The notes: generated from the letters alone by a model not told the origin. A DNA stretch of 64,000 nt from Microbacterium limosum (GCF_036324365.1 NZ_CP137080.1:1-64000), one strand, 5' to 3'. Counted from the first letter of the stretch, positions 1-10,999 are shown. A program made the numbers and translations.

Positions 1-72
1 GGATCCACAGGATCGTGGAAGTGACACGCCTCGCCGTCCTATGGTGGATTTTGCGCCGCGGGGGCGCGTGGC

Positions 73-99
73 TAGCGTGACCCGCGGCAGTTATCCACA
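73..99 (+). promoter_or_regulatory. dnaA promoter region with a DnaA box
   Basis: A TAGCGT hexamer at 73-78 fits an actinobacterial -10 box. A perfect DnaA box, TTATCCACA, lies at 91-99, just downstream of the expected transcription start and upstream of dnaA at 158. This arrangement suggests autoregulation of dnaA by its product. The box is certain; the promoter assignment is an inference. Confidence 0.5.
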
Positions 100-157
100 G
101 GTTCCGACGGTGTGCACGTCCCTGTGAGCCGATTCGCGATCCGACCCCGGGGGGCCC

Positions 158-1600
158 ATGTCTCAGCACGATGTTCCAGATGTCTCCGTCTGGTCGGCTG
201 TGCTGGATGTGCTGGCCTCGGACGAGCGCATCACCCCGCAGCTGCAAGGATTCCTCAATCTGGCCGTGCCGCAGGGAGTCATGGGCGGAACCCTCTATCT
301 CGACGTCCCGAACGACCTGACGGCGGCGCAGTTCAACAAGCGAATGCGCACCTCCATCATGGAGGCCCTCGCGCACGTGGATCACAACACGGGCGCCGCG
401 AGCTTCCGCGTCGTCGTCAACCCGGAGCTCGCGGACATCCACGTCTCGACGCGCGACAGCGACCCGGATCCGGAGCCCGCACCGGCGCCGGCCGCGGCAC
501 CCCCCGCGGTCGGCGGTCTGCGCGCCTACGTCGACGCTCCGAGCGAACCCGCCTCGACATCGCGCAACGACACCCGCCTCAATCCGAAGTACACCTTCGA
601 CAACTTCGTCATCGGCCAGTCCAACCGATTCGCCCACGCCGCGGCCGTCGCGGTCGCCGAGGCACCGGCGAAGGCGTACAACCCGCTGTTCATCTACGGC
701 GACTCGGGCCTCGGCAAGACCCACCTGCTGCACGCGATCGGCGACTACGCCATCAACCTCTACACCGGCATCAAGGTGCGGTACGTCTCGAGCGAAGAGT
801 TCACCAACGACTTCATCAACTCCATCGCCAACAACCGAGGGTCCGCCTTCCAGGCGCGCTACCGCGATGTCGACATCCTGCTCATCGACGACATCCAGTT
901 CCTGCAGGGTCGCGCCGAGACCCAGGAGGCGTTCTTCCACACCTTCAACACGCTCCACGACCATGACAAGCAGGTCGTGATCACGAGCGACGTGCCCCCC
1001 AAGCACCTCACCGGCTTCGAGGACCGCATGCGGAGCCGGTTCGAATGGGGGCTCATCACAGACGTGCAGGCGCCCGACCTCGAGACCCGCGAGGCCATCC
1101 TCCGCAAGAAGGCGCAGAGCGAGCGGCTCCACGTCCCCGACGACGTGCTCGAATACATCGCCACGAAGGTCTCGAGCAACATCCGGGAGCTGGAGGGCGC
1201 ACTCATCCGCGTCTCCGCCTTCGCCAACCTCAACCGCTCGCCCCTCGACGTGCAGCTCGCGCAGACCGTGCTCCGGGACATCGTCGACCAGGATGACGCG
1301 AACGTCGTCTCCCCGACCGACATCATCACCGCGACCGCGCAGTACTTCCAGCTGACCGTCGACGACCTGTACGGATCGAGCCGTTCGCAGGCGGTCGCCA
1401 CCGCACGCCAGATCGCCATGTACCTGTGCCGCGAGCGCACGAACCTCTCGCTCCCCAAGATCGGGCAGCTCTTCGGCAACCGCGATCACACGACGGTCAT
1501 GTACGCGTACAAGAAGATCAGCGACCTGATGAAGGAGCGACGCTCCCTCTACAACCAGGTCACCGAGATCACGACGCAGCTCGGCCGCAACGCCCGCTGA
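158..1600 (+). CDS. dnaA: Chromosomal replication initiator DnaA
   Basis: DnaA is the AAA+ initiator that binds DnaA boxes and opens oriC. The 480-residue product has a short N-terminal domain I, a Pro/Ala-rich linker at about residues 105-125, and an AAA+ core. Walker A (GDSGLGKTH) is near residues 180-188 and Walker B (LLIDDIQF) near 242-249. The C-terminal DNA-binding domain carries the signature around [13 protein letters not shown] and the [10 protein letters not shown] helix (about residues 424-450). Length is normal for actinobacteria, where domain II is variable. dnaA is followed by the origin and dnaN. The ATG at 158 is the only start that retains domain I. Confidence 0.98.
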   Translation: MSQHDVPDVSVWSAVLDVLASDERITPQLQGFLNLAVPQGVMGGTLYLDVPNDLTAAQFNKRMRTSIMEALAHVDHNTGAASFRVVVNPELADIHVSTRDSDPDPEPAPAPAAAPPAVGGLRAYVDAPSEPASTSRNDTRLNPKYTFDNFVIGQSNRFAHAAAVAVAEAPAKAYNPLFIYGDSGLGKTHLLHAIGDYAINLYTGIKVRYVSSEEFTNDFINSIANNRGSAFQARYRDVDILLIDDIQFLQGRAETQEAFFHTFNTLHDHDKQVVITSDVPPKHLTGFEDRMRSRFEWGLITDVQAPDLETREAILRKKAQSERLHVPDDVLEYIATKVSSNIRELEGALIRVSAFANLNRSPLDVQLAQTVLRDIVDQDDANVVSPTDIITATAQYFQLTVDDLYGSSRSQAVATARQIAMYLCRERTNLSLPKIGQLFGNRDHTTVMYAYKKISDLMKERRSLYNQVTEITTQLGRNAR

Positions 1601-2043
1601 GAGCCATCGCCCTCGCGGCATCCGGAAGCCTCGCGCTTCGTCCCCCGTGGTGCGTCCCCACCCTCCCGGGCCACTATGATCGCGCGACTCAATGGTGTGG
1701 ATAACTTGTGGATAGATTCCCGGAACGCCGGAATCAGTGTGCACATCGGGGTGTGTCCTGTGGATAAACCGGCACGGCGACCGATCGTCCACAGGTCGTC
1801 CCACCACAGATATGCGAACCCGTTCCACATGTCACACGCGTGTAGTTCCCTACTCGCTCCGGCACTCGCGACGGTTGTCCACAGTTTCCACAGCTGTTAA
1901 CACCGTTAACGAGAGAAGTCTTTAGGTAAGGGATTCCCATGACCTCCAGTCGGGGGGCTCGAGCCTCGCGCCCCGCGTAACAGCACTCGCAACACGGCAC
2001 TAGCATGGGTAAGCCCACCCCCAGGACGACAAGGGAGCGCCCC
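1601..2043. other. Chromosomal replication origin (oriC) between dnaA and dnaN
   Basis: This 443-bp gap holds a cluster of DnaA boxes. On the minus strand (read as TGTGGATAA) there are perfect boxes at 1696-1704 and 1759-1767 and a one-mismatch box at 1707-1715. On the plus strand a one-mismatch box (TTGTCCACA) lies at 1875-1883, with weaker boxes at 1785-1793 and 1884-1892. Two GTTAAC hexamers (1896-1901, 1905-1910) sit in the least GC-rich stretch, a candidate unwinding element. ACACGCGTGTAGTTCC at 1834-1849 is repeated exactly near crgA (14282-14297). Position between dnaA and dnaN is the canonical actinobacterial origin site. Confidence 0.92.
2001..2006 (+). promoter_or_regulatory. Putative -10 box of dnaN
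   Basis: TAGCAT lies 37 nt before the dnaN GTG. It overlaps the upstream in-frame ATG at 2005, which argues that translation starts at 2044 instead. Confidence 0.4.
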
Positions 2044-3192
2044 GTGAAGTTCCACGTCAACCGCGATGTCTTCAGCGAAGCGGTCTCCTTCGTCGTGAAG
2101 CTGCTTCCCCAGCGCAACCCCCAGCCGATCCTGGCCGGTGTGCTGATCGAGGCATCCAGCGACGGGCTCTCGCTCGCCGCGTTCGACTACGAGGCATCCG
2201 CTCGCACCGTCATCGAGGCGACGGTCGATGAGCCGGGCACGATCCTCGTGCACGGGCGCCTGCTCTCCGAGATCGCCAATCGCCTTCCCAACGCGCCGAT
2301 CCAGGTCTCTCTCGACGACGAGGGCGGAATCCTCGTCACGTGCGGTTCCGCACGGTTCACCCTCCCCGCGATGCCGGTGCAGGAATACCCCGCCATCCCC
2401 GAGGTCTCGGCCGAGCCCGGGCTCGTGCCGTCGGAGGACTTCGCGACCGCGATCGCCCAGGTGGCCTTCGCGGCGTCGCGCGACGACGTGACCCCGGTCC
2501 TGACGGGTGTGCAGCTCGAGGTCACCGGAACGACCCTCAGCCTCGTCGCGACCGACCGCTACCGCGTCGCGCTGCGCGAGATCCCCTGGGACGGCGGCTC
2601 GGCGGTCGCCGAGGACGCCGCAGCCCTGGTGCCCGCACGTACCCTGCAGGAGGTCGGCAAGACCTTCGCCCACGGCAGCGACATCCGCATCGCCTTCTCC
2701 GGCTCGGGCGACCGGGAGATCATCGCCTTCTCCTCGGGGGAGCGCACGGTGACCTCGCTGCTCATCAAGGGCAACTTCCCGCCCGTGCGCCGGCTCTTCC
2801 CCGAGCAGAACGACCACTACGCCGTCGTGAACACGGCCGAGCTGGCCGAAGCCGTGCGCCGCATGCAGATCGTGCTCGACCGCTCCGCCCCGCTGCGCTT
2901 CACCTTCGGGCCCGACGGCGTGACGATGGATGCGTCGGGCGGCGACCAGGCACGGGCCTCCGAATCGGTGGACTCGCACCTGCAGGGCGAGGAGGTCGTG
3001 CTCGGCCTGAACCCGCAGTACCTGCTCGAAGCCCTCGCCGCCGTGCGCAGCGAGTTCGTGCGGATCACGTTCACGGCATCCGAGAACGCGAACAAGCTCT
3101 CGCCCGTGCTCATCACGAGCCAGACGTCGGTCGACCAGGCCGGCGGCGACACCTTCAAGTACCTGCTCCAGCCGAACCTGTTGCTGCGCTGA
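2044..3192 (+). CDS. dnaN: DNA polymerase III beta subunit (sliding clamp)
   Basis: DnaN forms the dimeric ring clamp that tethers polymerase III and many repair factors to DNA. The 382-residue product begins VKFHVNRDVFSEAV, the standard actinobacterial N terminus, and shows the three-domain clamp pattern, ending in the conserved LLQPNLLLR tail that carries the C-terminal clamp residues. I chose the GTG at 2044: it has AAGGGAG at 2031-2037, and an in-frame ATG at 2005 adds 13 basic residues with no homologue. The clamp is the probable partner of NucS encoded at 29863-30558. It is followed by recF after 50 bp. Confidence 0.97.
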   Translation: MKFHVNRDVFSEAVSFVVKLLPQRNPQPILAGVLIEASSDGLSLAAFDYEASARTVIEATVDEPGTILVHGRLLSEIANRLPNAPIQVSLDDEGGILVTCGSARFTLPAMPVQEYPAIPEVSAEPGLVPSEDFATAIAQVAFAASRDDVTPVLTGVQLEVTGTTLSLVATDRYRVALREIPWDGGSAVAEDAAALVPARTLQEVGKTFAHGSDIRIAFSGSGDREIIAFSSGERTVTSLLIKGNFPPVRRLFPEQNDHYAVVNTAELAEAVRRMQIVLDRSAPLRFTFGPDGVTMDASGGDQARASESVDSHLQGEEVVLGLNPQYLLEALAAVRSEFVRITFTASENANKLSPVLITSQTSVDQAGGDTFKYLLQPNLLLR

Positions 3193-3230
3193 CCGCGGGC
3201 GCAGGCCGGTGCGGCGTCGTCGCACGTCGT

Positions 3231-3236
3231 TAGGGT
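3231..3236 (+). promoter_or_regulatory. -10 box for a leaderless recF transcript
   Basis: TAGGGT ends 6 nt before the recF GTG, so transcription would start at or next to the start codon. No ribosome binding site is visible. Confidence 0.4.
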
Positions 3237-3242
3237 TGATCC

Positions 3243-4412
3243 GTGATCGTGGAGCATGTCAGCCTCGTCGACTTCCGCAACTATGCGGTCGCCGACGTCG
3301 CACTCTCCCCGGGCGCGAACCTCTTCGTCGGAAGCAACGGCCAGGGCAAGACGAACCTCGCCGAGGCGATCGCGTTCGTCGCCACCCTCGGCTCGCACCG
3401 CGTGTCGAGCGACCAGCCGCTCGTGCGCGCCGGCTCGGACGCCGCGATCCTTCGTGTGAGGGTGGCCCACGCGGGCAGGAGTGTCCAGCTCGAGGCGCAG
3501 ATCAACAGGCAGGGAGCCAATCGGGCCCGCATCAACGGATCCGATGTGAAGCCGTCCGAGCTGCCGAGGTATGCGCAGGTCGTGGTGTTCGCGCCCGAAG
3601 ACCTCGGCATCGTCCGGGGCGACCCCTCGGCGCGCCGCCGCTTCGCCGATCAGCTGCTCATCCAGCGCGCCCCGCGGATGTCGGCGGTCATCGCCGACTA
3701 CGAGCGCGTGCTCCGGCAGCGGGGTGCGCTGCTCAAGTCCGCGCGTGCGCGGGGCATCCGGGGCGACGCGCTGTCGACGCTCGACGTCTGGGACGACAAG
3801 CTCGTCGCCCTCGGCTCCCAGCTGATCGACGCCCGGATCTCGCTCGCCGCCGACCTCGCGGGCCCGCTCGCCGCGGCCTACCGGCAGATCGCCGGCGAAG
3901 ACCACGGTGCGGCAGCGGCGTGGGCGCTCTCCATCCGGGGGGGTGACCCGGAGGAGGGGGACGATGCGTCGGCCGATTCCGGCGAGGGCGCCACCCCCGA
4001 CCTGTTCCGCCGAGCCCTCGCCGCCAAGCGCTCCTCGGAGCTCGAGCGCGGCGTGAATCTCGTGGGACCCCACCGCGACGACCTCCTCCTGCAGATCCGG
4101 GGTCTTCCGGTCAAGGGCTACGCCTCCCACGGCGAATCCTGGTCGGTCGCCCTCGCCCTCCGGCTGGCGTCAGCCCAGCTGCTGCGTGCCGAGTCGCGGG
4201 CCGGCGATCCCGTGCTGATCCTCGACGACGTCTTCGCCGAGCTGGATGCCGGGCGCCGGGCGCGGCTCTCGGAGGTGACCGCCGACTACGAGCAGGTGAT
4301 CGTCACGGCCGCCGTGCTGGATGACGTGCCTGCCGATCTCCGGCGGCGTACCGTTCGCATCGAGGCCGGGACGATCCACGAAGACGCGGGATCCGGTGCC
4401 CCCGATGCCTGA
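3243..4412 (+). CDS. recF: DNA replication/repair protein RecF
   Basis: RecF is an SMC-like ABC ATPase that helps load RecA at single-strand gaps. The 389-residue product has Walker A (GSNGQGKTN) at about residues 30-38 and the Walker B/D-loop region ending ILDDVFAELD at about residues 325-335, with the expected coiled middle. The GTG start gives MIVEHVSLVDFRNY, the typical RecF N terminus. Its stop codon overlaps the DUF721 gene by 8 bp, so the two are co-translated. There is also an acidic low-complexity insert near residues 235-255, not alarming for the family. Confidence 0.96.
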   Translation: MIVEHVSLVDFRNYAVADVALSPGANLFVGSNGQGKTNLAEAIAFVATLGSHRVSSDQPLVRAGSDAAILRVRVAHAGRSVQLEAQINRQGANRARINGSDVKPSELPRYAQVVVFAPEDLGIVRGDPSARRRFADQLLIQRAPRMSAVIADYERVLRQRGALLKSARARGIRGDALSTLDVWDDKLVALGSQLIDARISLAADLAGPLAAAYRQIAGEDHGAAAAWALSIRGGDPEEGDDASADSGEGATPDLFRRALAAKRSSELERGVNLVGPHRDDLLLQIRGLPVKGYASHGESWSVALALRLASAQLLRAESRAGDPVLILDDVFAELDAGRRARLSEVTADYEQVIVTAAVLDDVPADLRRRTVRIEAGTIHEDAGSGAPDA

Positions 4413-4890
4413 GCTCGACGACGAGGCCCCCCTCACGATCGCGACGTATCTCAGGCTGCGGGGGATCGCGGTGCCCAAGCGGCGCCGTCGTCGCCGGTTC
4501 GATCCAGACGACGAGAACGCACCCTTCACACCGGGCCGCGATCCACGAGGGCTCGCCGACGTCGTCGCCGAACTCACGCGCGACGCGGGATGGAACACCC
4601 AGCTGGCCCGCGAGGACCTCGTGCTCCGGTGGGAGGAGGTCGCCGGCGCGCAGACGGCGGCGCACGCACACCCCGTGGCCCTCGTCGACGGCGTGCTGAC
4701 GGTGCAGTGCGACTCCACGGCATGGGCCAGGCAGCTCTCCCTGCTGCGCGCGGAGATCGTCACCCGGCTCGTGCGCGCCCACCCCGAGGCGGGCATCGAA
4801 GCGGTGCGCTTCATAGGCCCGGACGTCCCCTCCTGGAAATGGGGTCCCAGGACCATTCCTGGGCGCGGCCCGCGCGATACCTACGGTTGA
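4405..4890 (+). CDS. DUF721 family protein (DciA-like)
   Basis: This 161-residue protein is encoded between recF and gyrB, the usual actinobacterial place for a DUF721 (Rv0004-like) protein. The first half is charged with a KRRRRRR run near residue 20; the C-terminal half (DAGWNTQLAREDLVLRWEEV to the end) is the DUF721 domain with WEEVAG, a VQCDSTAWARQL strand-helix and LSLLRAEI. DUF721 proteins are related to DciA, a helicase-operator that helps load DnaB in bacteria lacking DnaC, so a role in replication is likely. Start ATG overlaps the end of recF. Confidence 0.85.
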   Translation: MPELDDEAPLTIATYLRLRGIAVPKRRRRRRFDPDDENAPFTPGRDPRGLADVVAELTRDAGWNTQLAREDLVLRWEEVAGAQTAAHAHPVALVDGVLTVQCDSTAWARQLSLLRAEIVTRLVRAHPEAGIEAVRFIGPDVPSWKWGPRTIPGRGPRDTYG

Positions 4891-4967
4891 GTGGGCATTT
4901 GGGGTGCCTCGTGCGATTCCATCGCGTCAGAGGGGCGATTCGGCGGCGTGAGCGGACTCCGCTCCGA

Positions 4968-4973
4968 TAGGAT
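4968..4973 (+). promoter_or_regulatory. Putative -10 box of gyrB
   Basis: TAGGAT lies 39 nt upstream of the gyrB ATG in the 122-bp gap after the DUF721 gene. No clear -35 was seen. Confidence 0.35.
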
Positions 4974-5012
4974 GGGAAGGTCGCCTTCCCCCTACCTGGA
5001 GCGCCATCACCT

Positions 5013-7046
5013 ATGACTTCCGATTCGCCCGACAGCGCCCCTGACAGCGGCCCCGCAGACGGCGCATCGGTGCCGAACGAGTACGGTGCGGATGCCATCC
5101 AGGTTCTGGAAGGGCTCGAGGCCGTCCGTAAGCGCCCCGGCATGTACATCGGCTCGACCGGGCCGCGGGGGCTCCACCACCTCGTGTACGAGATCGTCGA
5201 CAACTCCGTCGACGAGGCGCTTGCAGGCTACTGCGACACGATCGATGTGACGATCCTCCCCGACGGCGCCGTCCGCGTGATCGACAACGGCCGCGGCATC
5301 CCCGTCGACATGCACCGCACCGAGGGCAAGTCCACGGTGGAGGTGGTGTTGACGGTCCTGCACGCCGGCGGGAAGTTCGGCGGCGGCGGATACGCGGTCT
5401 CGGGCGGCCTCCACGGCGTGGGCTCCTCGGTCGTGAACGCCCTCTCCACCCGCCTCGACGTGGAGGTGCGCCGGCAGGGCTATGTCTGGCGGCAGTCGTT
5501 CCGCGACGGCGGGGTCCCGCAGGCTCCGCTCGAGCGCGGCGAGGAGTCCGAGGAGACCGGCACGTCGATCACGTTCTGGCCCGATCCCGAGATCTTCGAG
5601 ACCGTCGACTTCGACTACGACACGCTCCGCACGCGGTTCCAGCAGATGGCGTTCCTGAACAAGGGGCTTCGCATCGCGCTGCGCGACGAGCGCGAGGGCA
5701 GCGCCTTCGAGGACGACGTCGAGGGTCAGCTCGTCTCGCACCAGCCCTCCGACGAGTTCCTGTACGAGCGCGGCCTCGTCGACTACGTCGAGTACCTCAA
5801 CCGGGTGCGCAAGGCGGAGCCGGTCAACGAGGAGATCGTGTCGTTCGAGTCCGAGGCGTCCGATAACAGGATCGCGATGGAGATCGCGATGCAGTGGACG
5901 ACGAGCTACACCGAGAACGTCTTCACGTACGCGAACACGATCAACACGCATGAGGGCGGCACGCACGAGGAGGGCTTCCGCGCGGCGCTCACGACCCTCG
6001 TCAACAAGTACGCGCGCGCGAACAACCTCCTGAAGGAGAAGGACGACAACCTCTCGGGCGACGACGTGCGCGAAGGCCTCACCGCCGTCATCTCCGTCAA
6101 GCTCTCCGAGCCGCAGTTCGAGGGCCAGACGAAGACCAAGCTCGGCAACACCGAGGCGAAGGCGTTCGTGCAGAAGGTCGTTGGCGATCAGCTCGGCGAC
6201 TGGTTCGACCGACACCCCGCACAGGCGAAGAACATCATCCGCAAGTCGATCGATGCCGCCACGGCGCGCCTTGCCGCGCGGAAGGCGCGCGAGACGGCGC
6301 GCCGCAAGAGCGTCTTCGAGTCGGCGTCGATGCCCGACAAGCTCAAGGACTGCACGAGCAAGGACCCCTCGATCAGCGAGATCTTCATCGTTGAGGGCGA
6401 CTCGGCCGGGGGATCGGCCGTGCAGGGCCGCGACCCGCACACTCAGGCGATCCTCGCCCTGCGCGGCAAGATCCTGAACGTCGAGCGCGCCCGGCTCGAC
6501 CGCGCCCTCGGCAACAACGAGATCCAGGCGATGATCCAGGCCTTCGGCACGGGCATCGGCGAGGAATTCGACATCGCCAAGGCGCGGTATCACAAGATCG
6601 TCCTCATGGCGGATGCCGATGTCGACGGTCAGCACATCACGACGCTGCTGCTGACCCTGCTGTTCCGGTACATGCGCGGACTCATCGAGGCCGGCTTCGT
6701 CTACCTGGCCCAGCCGCCGCTCTACCGTCTGAAGTGGTCGAACGCGCCGCACGAGTACGTCTACTCGGACCGTGAGCGCGACGCGCTGCTCGAGGCGGGC
6801 ATCGCGGAGGGCAAGCGCATCCCGAAGGACAACGCCATCCAGCGGTACAAGGGCCTCGGCGAGATGAACGACAAGGAGCTGTGGGAGACCACGATGAACC
6901 CCGAGTCGCGCACCCTCCTCCAGGTGACCATCGACGACGCCGCGGCGGCCGACGAGATCTTCTCGACGCTCATGGGAGAGGATGTCGAATCCCGCCGTCA
7001 CTTCATCCAGCGCAACGCCAAAGACGTCCGCTTCCTCGATATCTGA
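5013..7046 (+). CDS. gyrB: DNA gyrase subunit B
   Basis: GyrB supplies the ATPase and part of the TOPRIM centre of gyrase, which introduces negative supercoils. The 677-residue product shows the GHKL ATPase ([28 protein letters not shown]), the transducer domain, and TOPRIM motifs EGDSAGGSA and DADVDGQHI, ending in the YKGLGEMN tail region. Length is typical. A GGAG at 4998-5001 precedes the ATG by 11 nt. gyrA follows after 134 bp. Confidence 0.98.
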   Translation: MTSDSPDSAPDSGPADGASVPNEYGADAIQVLEGLEAVRKRPGMYIGSTGPRGLHHLVYEIVDNSVDEALAGYCDTIDVTILPDGAVRVIDNGRGIPVDMHRTEGKSTVEVVLTVLHAGGKFGGGGYAVSGGLHGVGSSVVNALSTRLDVEVRRQGYVWRQSFRDGGVPQAPLERGEESEETGTSITFWPDPEIFETVDFDYDTLRTRFQQMAFLNKGLRIALRDEREGSAFEDDVEGQLVSHQPSDEFLYERGLVDYVEYLNRVRKAEPVNEEIVSFESEASDNRIAMEIAMQWTTSYTENVFTYANTINTHEGGTHEEGFRAALTTLVNKYARANNLLKEKDDNLSGDDVREGLTAVISVKLSEPQFEGQTKTKLGNTEAKAFVQKVVGDQLGDWFDRHPAQAKNIIRKSIDAATARLAARKARETARRKSVFESASMPDKLKDCTSKDPSISEIFIVEGDSAGGSAVQGRDPHTQAILALRGKILNVERARLDRALGNNEIQAMIQAFGTGIGEEFDIAKARYHKIVLMADADVDGQHITTLLLTLLFRYMRGLIEAGFVYLAQPPLYRLKWSNAPHEYVYSDRERDALLEAGIAEGKRIPKDNAIQRYKGLGEMNDKELWETTMNPESRTLLQVTIDDAAAADEIFSTLMGEDVESRRHFIQRNAKDVRFLDI

Positions 7047-7180
7047 TCGCCGCCATGCGTCCCGGCCATCGCTTCGCCCCCGGTCCCACGGGCGCGCCCC
7101 GCGGTCCGATTCGCGCCGAGCAATGACCGAGCGACACGAGACGACACGACACCGCCTCCCGGCTCCACGAAAGTGACACG

Positions 7181-9754
7181 ATGACTGACGAAGAACGCCC
7201 CGACGTGACGCCGGAGCACGACCACGGCAGGATCGACCAGGTCGATCTGCAGTCCGAGATGCAGCGCAGCTATCTCGACTACGCGATGAGCGTCATCGTC
7301 GGGCGCGCCCTCCCCGATGTGCGCGACGGGCTCAAGCCCGTGCACCGGCGCGTGCTGTACGGCATGTACGACGGCGGGTTCCGCCCCGACAAGTCGTTCA
7401 GCAAGTGCGCCCGTGTCGTCGGCGAAGTGATGGGTCAGTACCACCCTCACGGCGACTCGGCGATCTACGACGCACTCGTGCGGCTCGTGCAGCCGTGGTC
7501 GATGAGATACCCGCTCGCGCTCGGCCAGGGCAACTTCGGCTCGCCCGGCAACCAGGGCGCCGCCGCCCAGCGGTACACGGAGACGAAGATGTCGCCGCTC
7601 GCTCTGGAGATGGTGCGCGACATCGAAGAGGAGACCGTCGACTTCCAGGACAACTACGACGGCCAGACGCAGGAGCCCGTCGTCCTGCCCTCGCGGTTCC
7701 CCAACCTGCTCGTCAACGGCTCGGTCGGCATCGCGGTGGGAATGGCGACCAACATCCCTCCTCACAACCTCCGCGAAGTGGCCGACGGCGCGCTGTGGGC
7801 GCTCGATCACCCCGAGGCGGAGCACGAGGAGCTGCTCGAGGCGCTCATGCAGCGCATCAAGGGACCAGACTTCCCCACGTCGGCGCAGATCCTCGGAACC
7901 CGCGGCATCCACGACGCCTACCGCACGGGTCGCGGATCGATCACGATGCGCGCGGTGGTGAACGTCGAGGAGATCCAGGGCCGCACGTGCCTGGTCATCA
8001 CCGAGCTGCCGTATCAGGTCAACCCCGACAACGTCGCCATCAAGATCCGCGATCTCGCCCGCGACGGCAAGATCACGGGCATCGCCGACATCCGCGACGA
8101 GACCTCGGGCCGCACGGGTCAGCGCCTCGTCATCGTGCTTAAGCGCGACGCCGTCGCGAAGGTCGTGCTGAACAACCTCTACAAGCACACCCAGCTGCAG
8201 GAGAACTTCGGCGCCAACATGCTGGCGATCGTCGACGGCGTGCCCCGCACCCTCGCGCTTGACGGCTTCATCACGCTGTGGATCGCCCACCAGATCGAAG
8301 TGATCGTGCGTCGCACGACCTTCCGGCTGCGGCGTGCCGAGAGCCGGATGCACATCCTGCGCGGCTACCTCAAGGCGCTCGACGCGCTCGACGAGGTCAT
8401 CGCGCTGATCCGCGCCTCGGCCTCGGCCGACGACGCCCGAGAGGGGCTCAAGGGCCTGCTCGACATCGACGACCTCCAGGCGCGGGCGATCCTCGAGCTC
8501 CAGCTGCGGCGCCTGGCGGCTCTCGAGCGCCAGGCGATCATCGACGAGGCCACCGCGCTCGAGGCGCAGATCGAGGACTTCCGCGACATCCTGGCCCGCC
8601 CCGAGCGCCAGCGAGCGATCGTGCGCGACGAGCTGAGCGAGATCGTCGCCAAGTACGGCGACGAGCGTCGCACCGAGATCCTGCTCGGCTTCGACGGCGA
8701 CATGTCGATGGAGGACCTCATCCCCGAGGAGGAGATGGTCATCTCCGTCACGCGGGACGGGTACATCAAGCGCACGCGCAGCGACAATTACCGTTCGCAG
8801 CACCGCGGCGGCAAGGGGGTCAAGGGCGCCCAGCTGCGGGCGGATGACGTGGTCGAGCACTTCTTCGTCACGACGACGCACCACTGGCTGCTGTTCTTCA
8901 CGACCAAGGGCCGTGTCTACCGCGCGAAGGCCTACGAGGTGCCGGAGGCCGGGCGCGACGCCAAGGGCCAGCACGTCGCGAACCTGCTCGCGCTGCAGCC
9001 GGGCGAGGAGATCGCGCAGGTGCTCGACATCCGCGACTACGGCGTCGCGACCTACCTCGTGCTGGCCACCCGCGGCGGCCTGGTGAAGAAGACGCGTCTC
9101 ACCGAGTACGACACCAACCGCCAGGGCGGCATCATCGCGATCAGCCTTCGCGAGGGCGACGAGCTCGTCTCGGCCCTCCTCGTCGAGGCCGACGACGACA
9201 TCCTCCTCGTCTCGCGGCACGGGATGTCGCTGAGGTTCACCGCCGACGACGACGCCCTGCGACCGATGGGGCGTTCGACCGCCGGCGTGAAGGGCATGTC
9301 GTTCCGCGGATCCGACAGCCTGCTGGCGGCGCGCGTCGCGCGCGAGAGCGTGGACGGCGGTCGCGGCTACGTCTTCGTCGTGACGGAGGGCGGCTACGCC
9401 AAGCGCACGTCCGTCGACGAGTACCGGGGACAGTCGCGCGGCGGGCTCGGCATCAAGGTCGCCAAGCTGAGCGAGGATCGGGGCGACCTCGCCGGTGCGC
9501 TCATCGTCGGCGACGACGACGAGGTCCTTGTGGTTCTTGCCAGCGGCAAGGTGGTACGCTCCTCCGTGGCCGAGGTGCCCGCGAAGGGTCGCAACACGAT
9601 GGGTGTCGTCTTCGCCAGGCTCGGCGACGAGGATCGCATCATCGCGATCGCTCGCAATGGCGAACGGGGCATCGACGCGCAAGAGGCCGTCGCGCCCGTT
9701 GCGGAAGTGATTCCCGCAGACCTCGCCCCCGAGACGTCCCCCGAGGAGAGCTGA
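7181..9754 (+). CDS. gyrA: DNA gyrase subunit A
   Basis: GyrA carries the DNA-cleaving winged helix and the DNA-wrapping beta-pinwheel. The 857-residue product has the catalytic tyrosine at residue 132 in AAQRYTE. In the quinolone-resistance region ([13 protein letters not shown]) Ser93 and Asp97 occupy the positions of E. coli Ser83 and Asp87, so no classical resistance substitution is seen there. The C-terminal pinwheel carries repeated GxxxR-type blades and a GyrA-box-like GGKG segment near residue 545. No strong ribosome site precedes the ATG. Confidence 0.98.
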   Translation: MTDEERPDVTPEHDHGRIDQVDLQSEMQRSYLDYAMSVIVGRALPDVRDGLKPVHRRVLYGMYDGGFRPDKSFSKCARVVGEVMGQYHPHGDSAIYDALVRLVQPWSMRYPLALGQGNFGSPGNQGAAAQRYTETKMSPLALEMVRDIEEETVDFQDNYDGQTQEPVVLPSRFPNLLVNGSVGIAVGMATNIPPHNLREVADGALWALDHPEAEHEELLEALMQRIKGPDFPTSAQILGTRGIHDAYRTGRGSITMRAVVNVEEIQGRTCLVITELPYQVNPDNVAIKIRDLARDGKITGIADIRDETSGRTGQRLVIVLKRDAVAKVVLNNLYKHTQLQENFGANMLAIVDGVPRTLALDGFITLWIAHQIEVIVRRTTFRLRRAESRMHILRGYLKALDALDEVIALIRASASADDAREGLKGLLDIDDLQARAILELQLRRLAALERQAIIDEATALEAQIEDFRDILARPERQRAIVRDELSEIVAKYGDERRTEILLGFDGDMSMEDLIPEEEMVISVTRDGYIKRTRSDNYRSQHRGGKGVKGAQLRADDVVEHFFVTTTHHWLLFFTTKGRVYRAKAYEVPEAGRDAKGQHVANLLALQPGEEIAQVLDIRDYGVATYLVLATRGGLVKKTRLTEYDTNRQGGIIAISLREGDELVSALLVEADDDILLVSRHGMSLRFTADDDALRPMGRSTAGVKGMSFRGSDSLLAARVARESVDGGRGYVFVVTEGGYAKRTSVDEYRGQSRGGLGIKVAKLSEDRGDLAGALIVGDDDEVLVVLASGKVVRSSVAEVPAKGRNTMGVVFARLGDEDRIIAIARNGERGIDAQEAVAPVAEVIPADLAPETSPEES

Positions 9755-9757
9755 CGT

Positions 9758-10162
9758 ATGAGTAGTGTCGCCGACAAGCTGGCCAAGAAGTCCAGCCGGC
9801 AGACCAGTGCCAAGCAGGTGCGCCTGCGGCTGGTCTACATCGACTTCTGGTCGGCCGTGAAGCTGTCGTTCCTCGCGTCGGTCGCGCTGGCGATCGTGAC
9901 CGTCGTGTCGTTCTTCCTGATCTACATGGTCGTGCAGACGACCGGACTGATCGCGCGGGTCGACGAGTTCTTCCGCAGCTTCTCGGAGAACGGCGTCTCG
10001 ATCACCGAGTTCGTGGGCCTGCCCCAGGTGATGGCCTTCGCCGCGGTCGTCGCGATCCTCAACCTCATCGTCGTGACGGTGCTCGGTGCCGTCGTCGCGG
10101 GCATCTACAACCTCGCCGTCAAGGTGACGGGTGGACTGCTCGTCGGCTTCACGTCCAACTGA
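9758..10162 (+). CDS. DUF3566 membrane protein
   Basis: This 134-residue protein starts 3 nt after the gyrA stop, so the two are translationally coupled. It has a basic N terminus and two hydrophobic segments, about residues 30-60 (SFLASVALAIVTVVSFFLIY) and 90-120 (FAAVVAILNLIVVTVLGAVV), characteristic of the actinobacterial DUF3566 family that is regularly found directly after gyrA. The family function is unknown to me. The protein is shorter than mycobacterial homologues, which have a long N-terminal extension. Confidence 0.88.
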   Translation: MSSVADKLAKKSSRQTSAKQVRLRLVYIDFWSAVKLSFLASVALAIVTVVSFFLIYMVVQTTGLIARVDEFFRSFSENGVSITEFVGLPQVMAFAAVVAILNLIVVTVLGAVVAGIYNLAVKVTGGLLVGFTSN

Positions 10163-10178
10163 TCACACGCCCGACTGG

Positions 10179-10901
10179 TCACACCATCACGGTCGTTCCC
10201 AGCAGGGAGCCGATCAGGAAGGTCGTGGCGAGGGCCAGCGCCCCGCCGATCACCAGCCGGATCGACGCCCGCAGCGGCCCCGTGCCCCCGAGTCGTGCCG
10301 ACACGACGCCCGTCAGGGCGAGCGCGATGAGCACCGCGGCGAACGTCACGGGTGCCCGCCAGTCCGGCGGGGGCACCAGGATCGCGAGCAGCGGCAGAAG
10401 AGCGCCGACGGTGAACGCGATCGCGGACGAGAAGGCCGCCTGCCACGGGCTGACCAGATCGCCCTGGTCGATTCCGAGCTCCACTTCCAGGTGGGCCGAC
10501 AGCGCGTCGTGGGCGGTCAGCTCCCGTGCCACCCGCTCGGCGGTGTCGTCGGAGAGGCCTCGCGCGCGATAGAGGCCGGCGAGCTCCTCGAGCTCCTCCT
10601 CCGGCATGTCCCGCAGCTCCCGGCTCTCCTTGGCGATGAGCGCGCGCTCGCTGTCGCGCTGACTGCTCACCGACACGTACTCGCCGAGAGCCATCGAGAT
10701 CGCCCCGCCGACCAGGCCGGCCGCACCCGCCGTCAGCAGCGCCGCGCTGTCGGTCGTTGCGCCCGCCACGCCGACGACGAGAGCGGCAACCGAGACGATG
10801 CCGTCGTTGGCGCCGAGCACGCCGGCTCGCAGCCAGTTGAGCCGGCGCCCGATCGCGCCGCCGTGCGCTTCGCCGGGATGCGCGCGTGAGGGGCCTGTCA
10901 T
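10179..10901 (-). CDS. VIT1/CCC1 family metal transporter
   Basis: This is a membrane protein of the VIT1/CCC1 family, known for iron or manganese transport. The 240-residue product has the family signature RLNWLRAGVLGANDGIVSVAALVVG at its first membrane helix, a second helix with GAISMALGEYVSVSSQRDSE, a cytosolic three-helix metal-binding segment rich in Glu (about residues 90-160), and three C-terminal helices. An in-frame GTG five codons upstream (10916) is an alternative start. It converges on the DUF3566 gene with a 16-bp gap. Substrate cannot be told from sequence. Confidence 0.88.
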   Translation of the reverse strand: MTGPSRAHPGEAHGGAIGRRLNWLRAGVLGANDGIVSVAALVVGVAGATTDSAALLTAGAAGLVGGAISMALGEYVSVSSQRDSERALIAKESRELRDMPEEELEELAGLYRARGLSDDTAERVARELTAHDALSAHLEVELGIDQGDLVSPWQAAFSSAIAFTVGALLPLLAILVPPPDWRAPVTFAAVLIALALTGVVSARLGGTGPLRASIRLVIGGALALATTFLIGSLLGTTVMV

Positions 10902-10969
10902 GGGGCCAGTCAACACCCACGCGGGGGCGGTTGTCCGCCGGCGGACCGGGAGAATCCGTGGCCACTCGA

Positions 10970-10999
10970 TTCGAGAAATCGGCGGGGGTCCGGTAAAGT
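10970..10999 (+). promoter_or_regulatory. Putative promoter of the tRNA-Ile/tRNA-Ala pair
   Basis: TAAAGT at 10994-10999 is a plausible -10, with a weak -35 (TTCGAG, 10970-10975) 18 bp upstream. tRNA-Ile starts 12 nt downstream. The tRNA-Ala gene follows within 15 nt and is likely on the same transcript. Confidence 0.4.

Noticed and set aside
2005..2043. Longer dnaN start at ATG 2005
   Set aside because: It overlaps a probable -10 box (TAGCAT) and adds 13 basic residues absent from DnaN; GTG 2044 has AAGGGAG.
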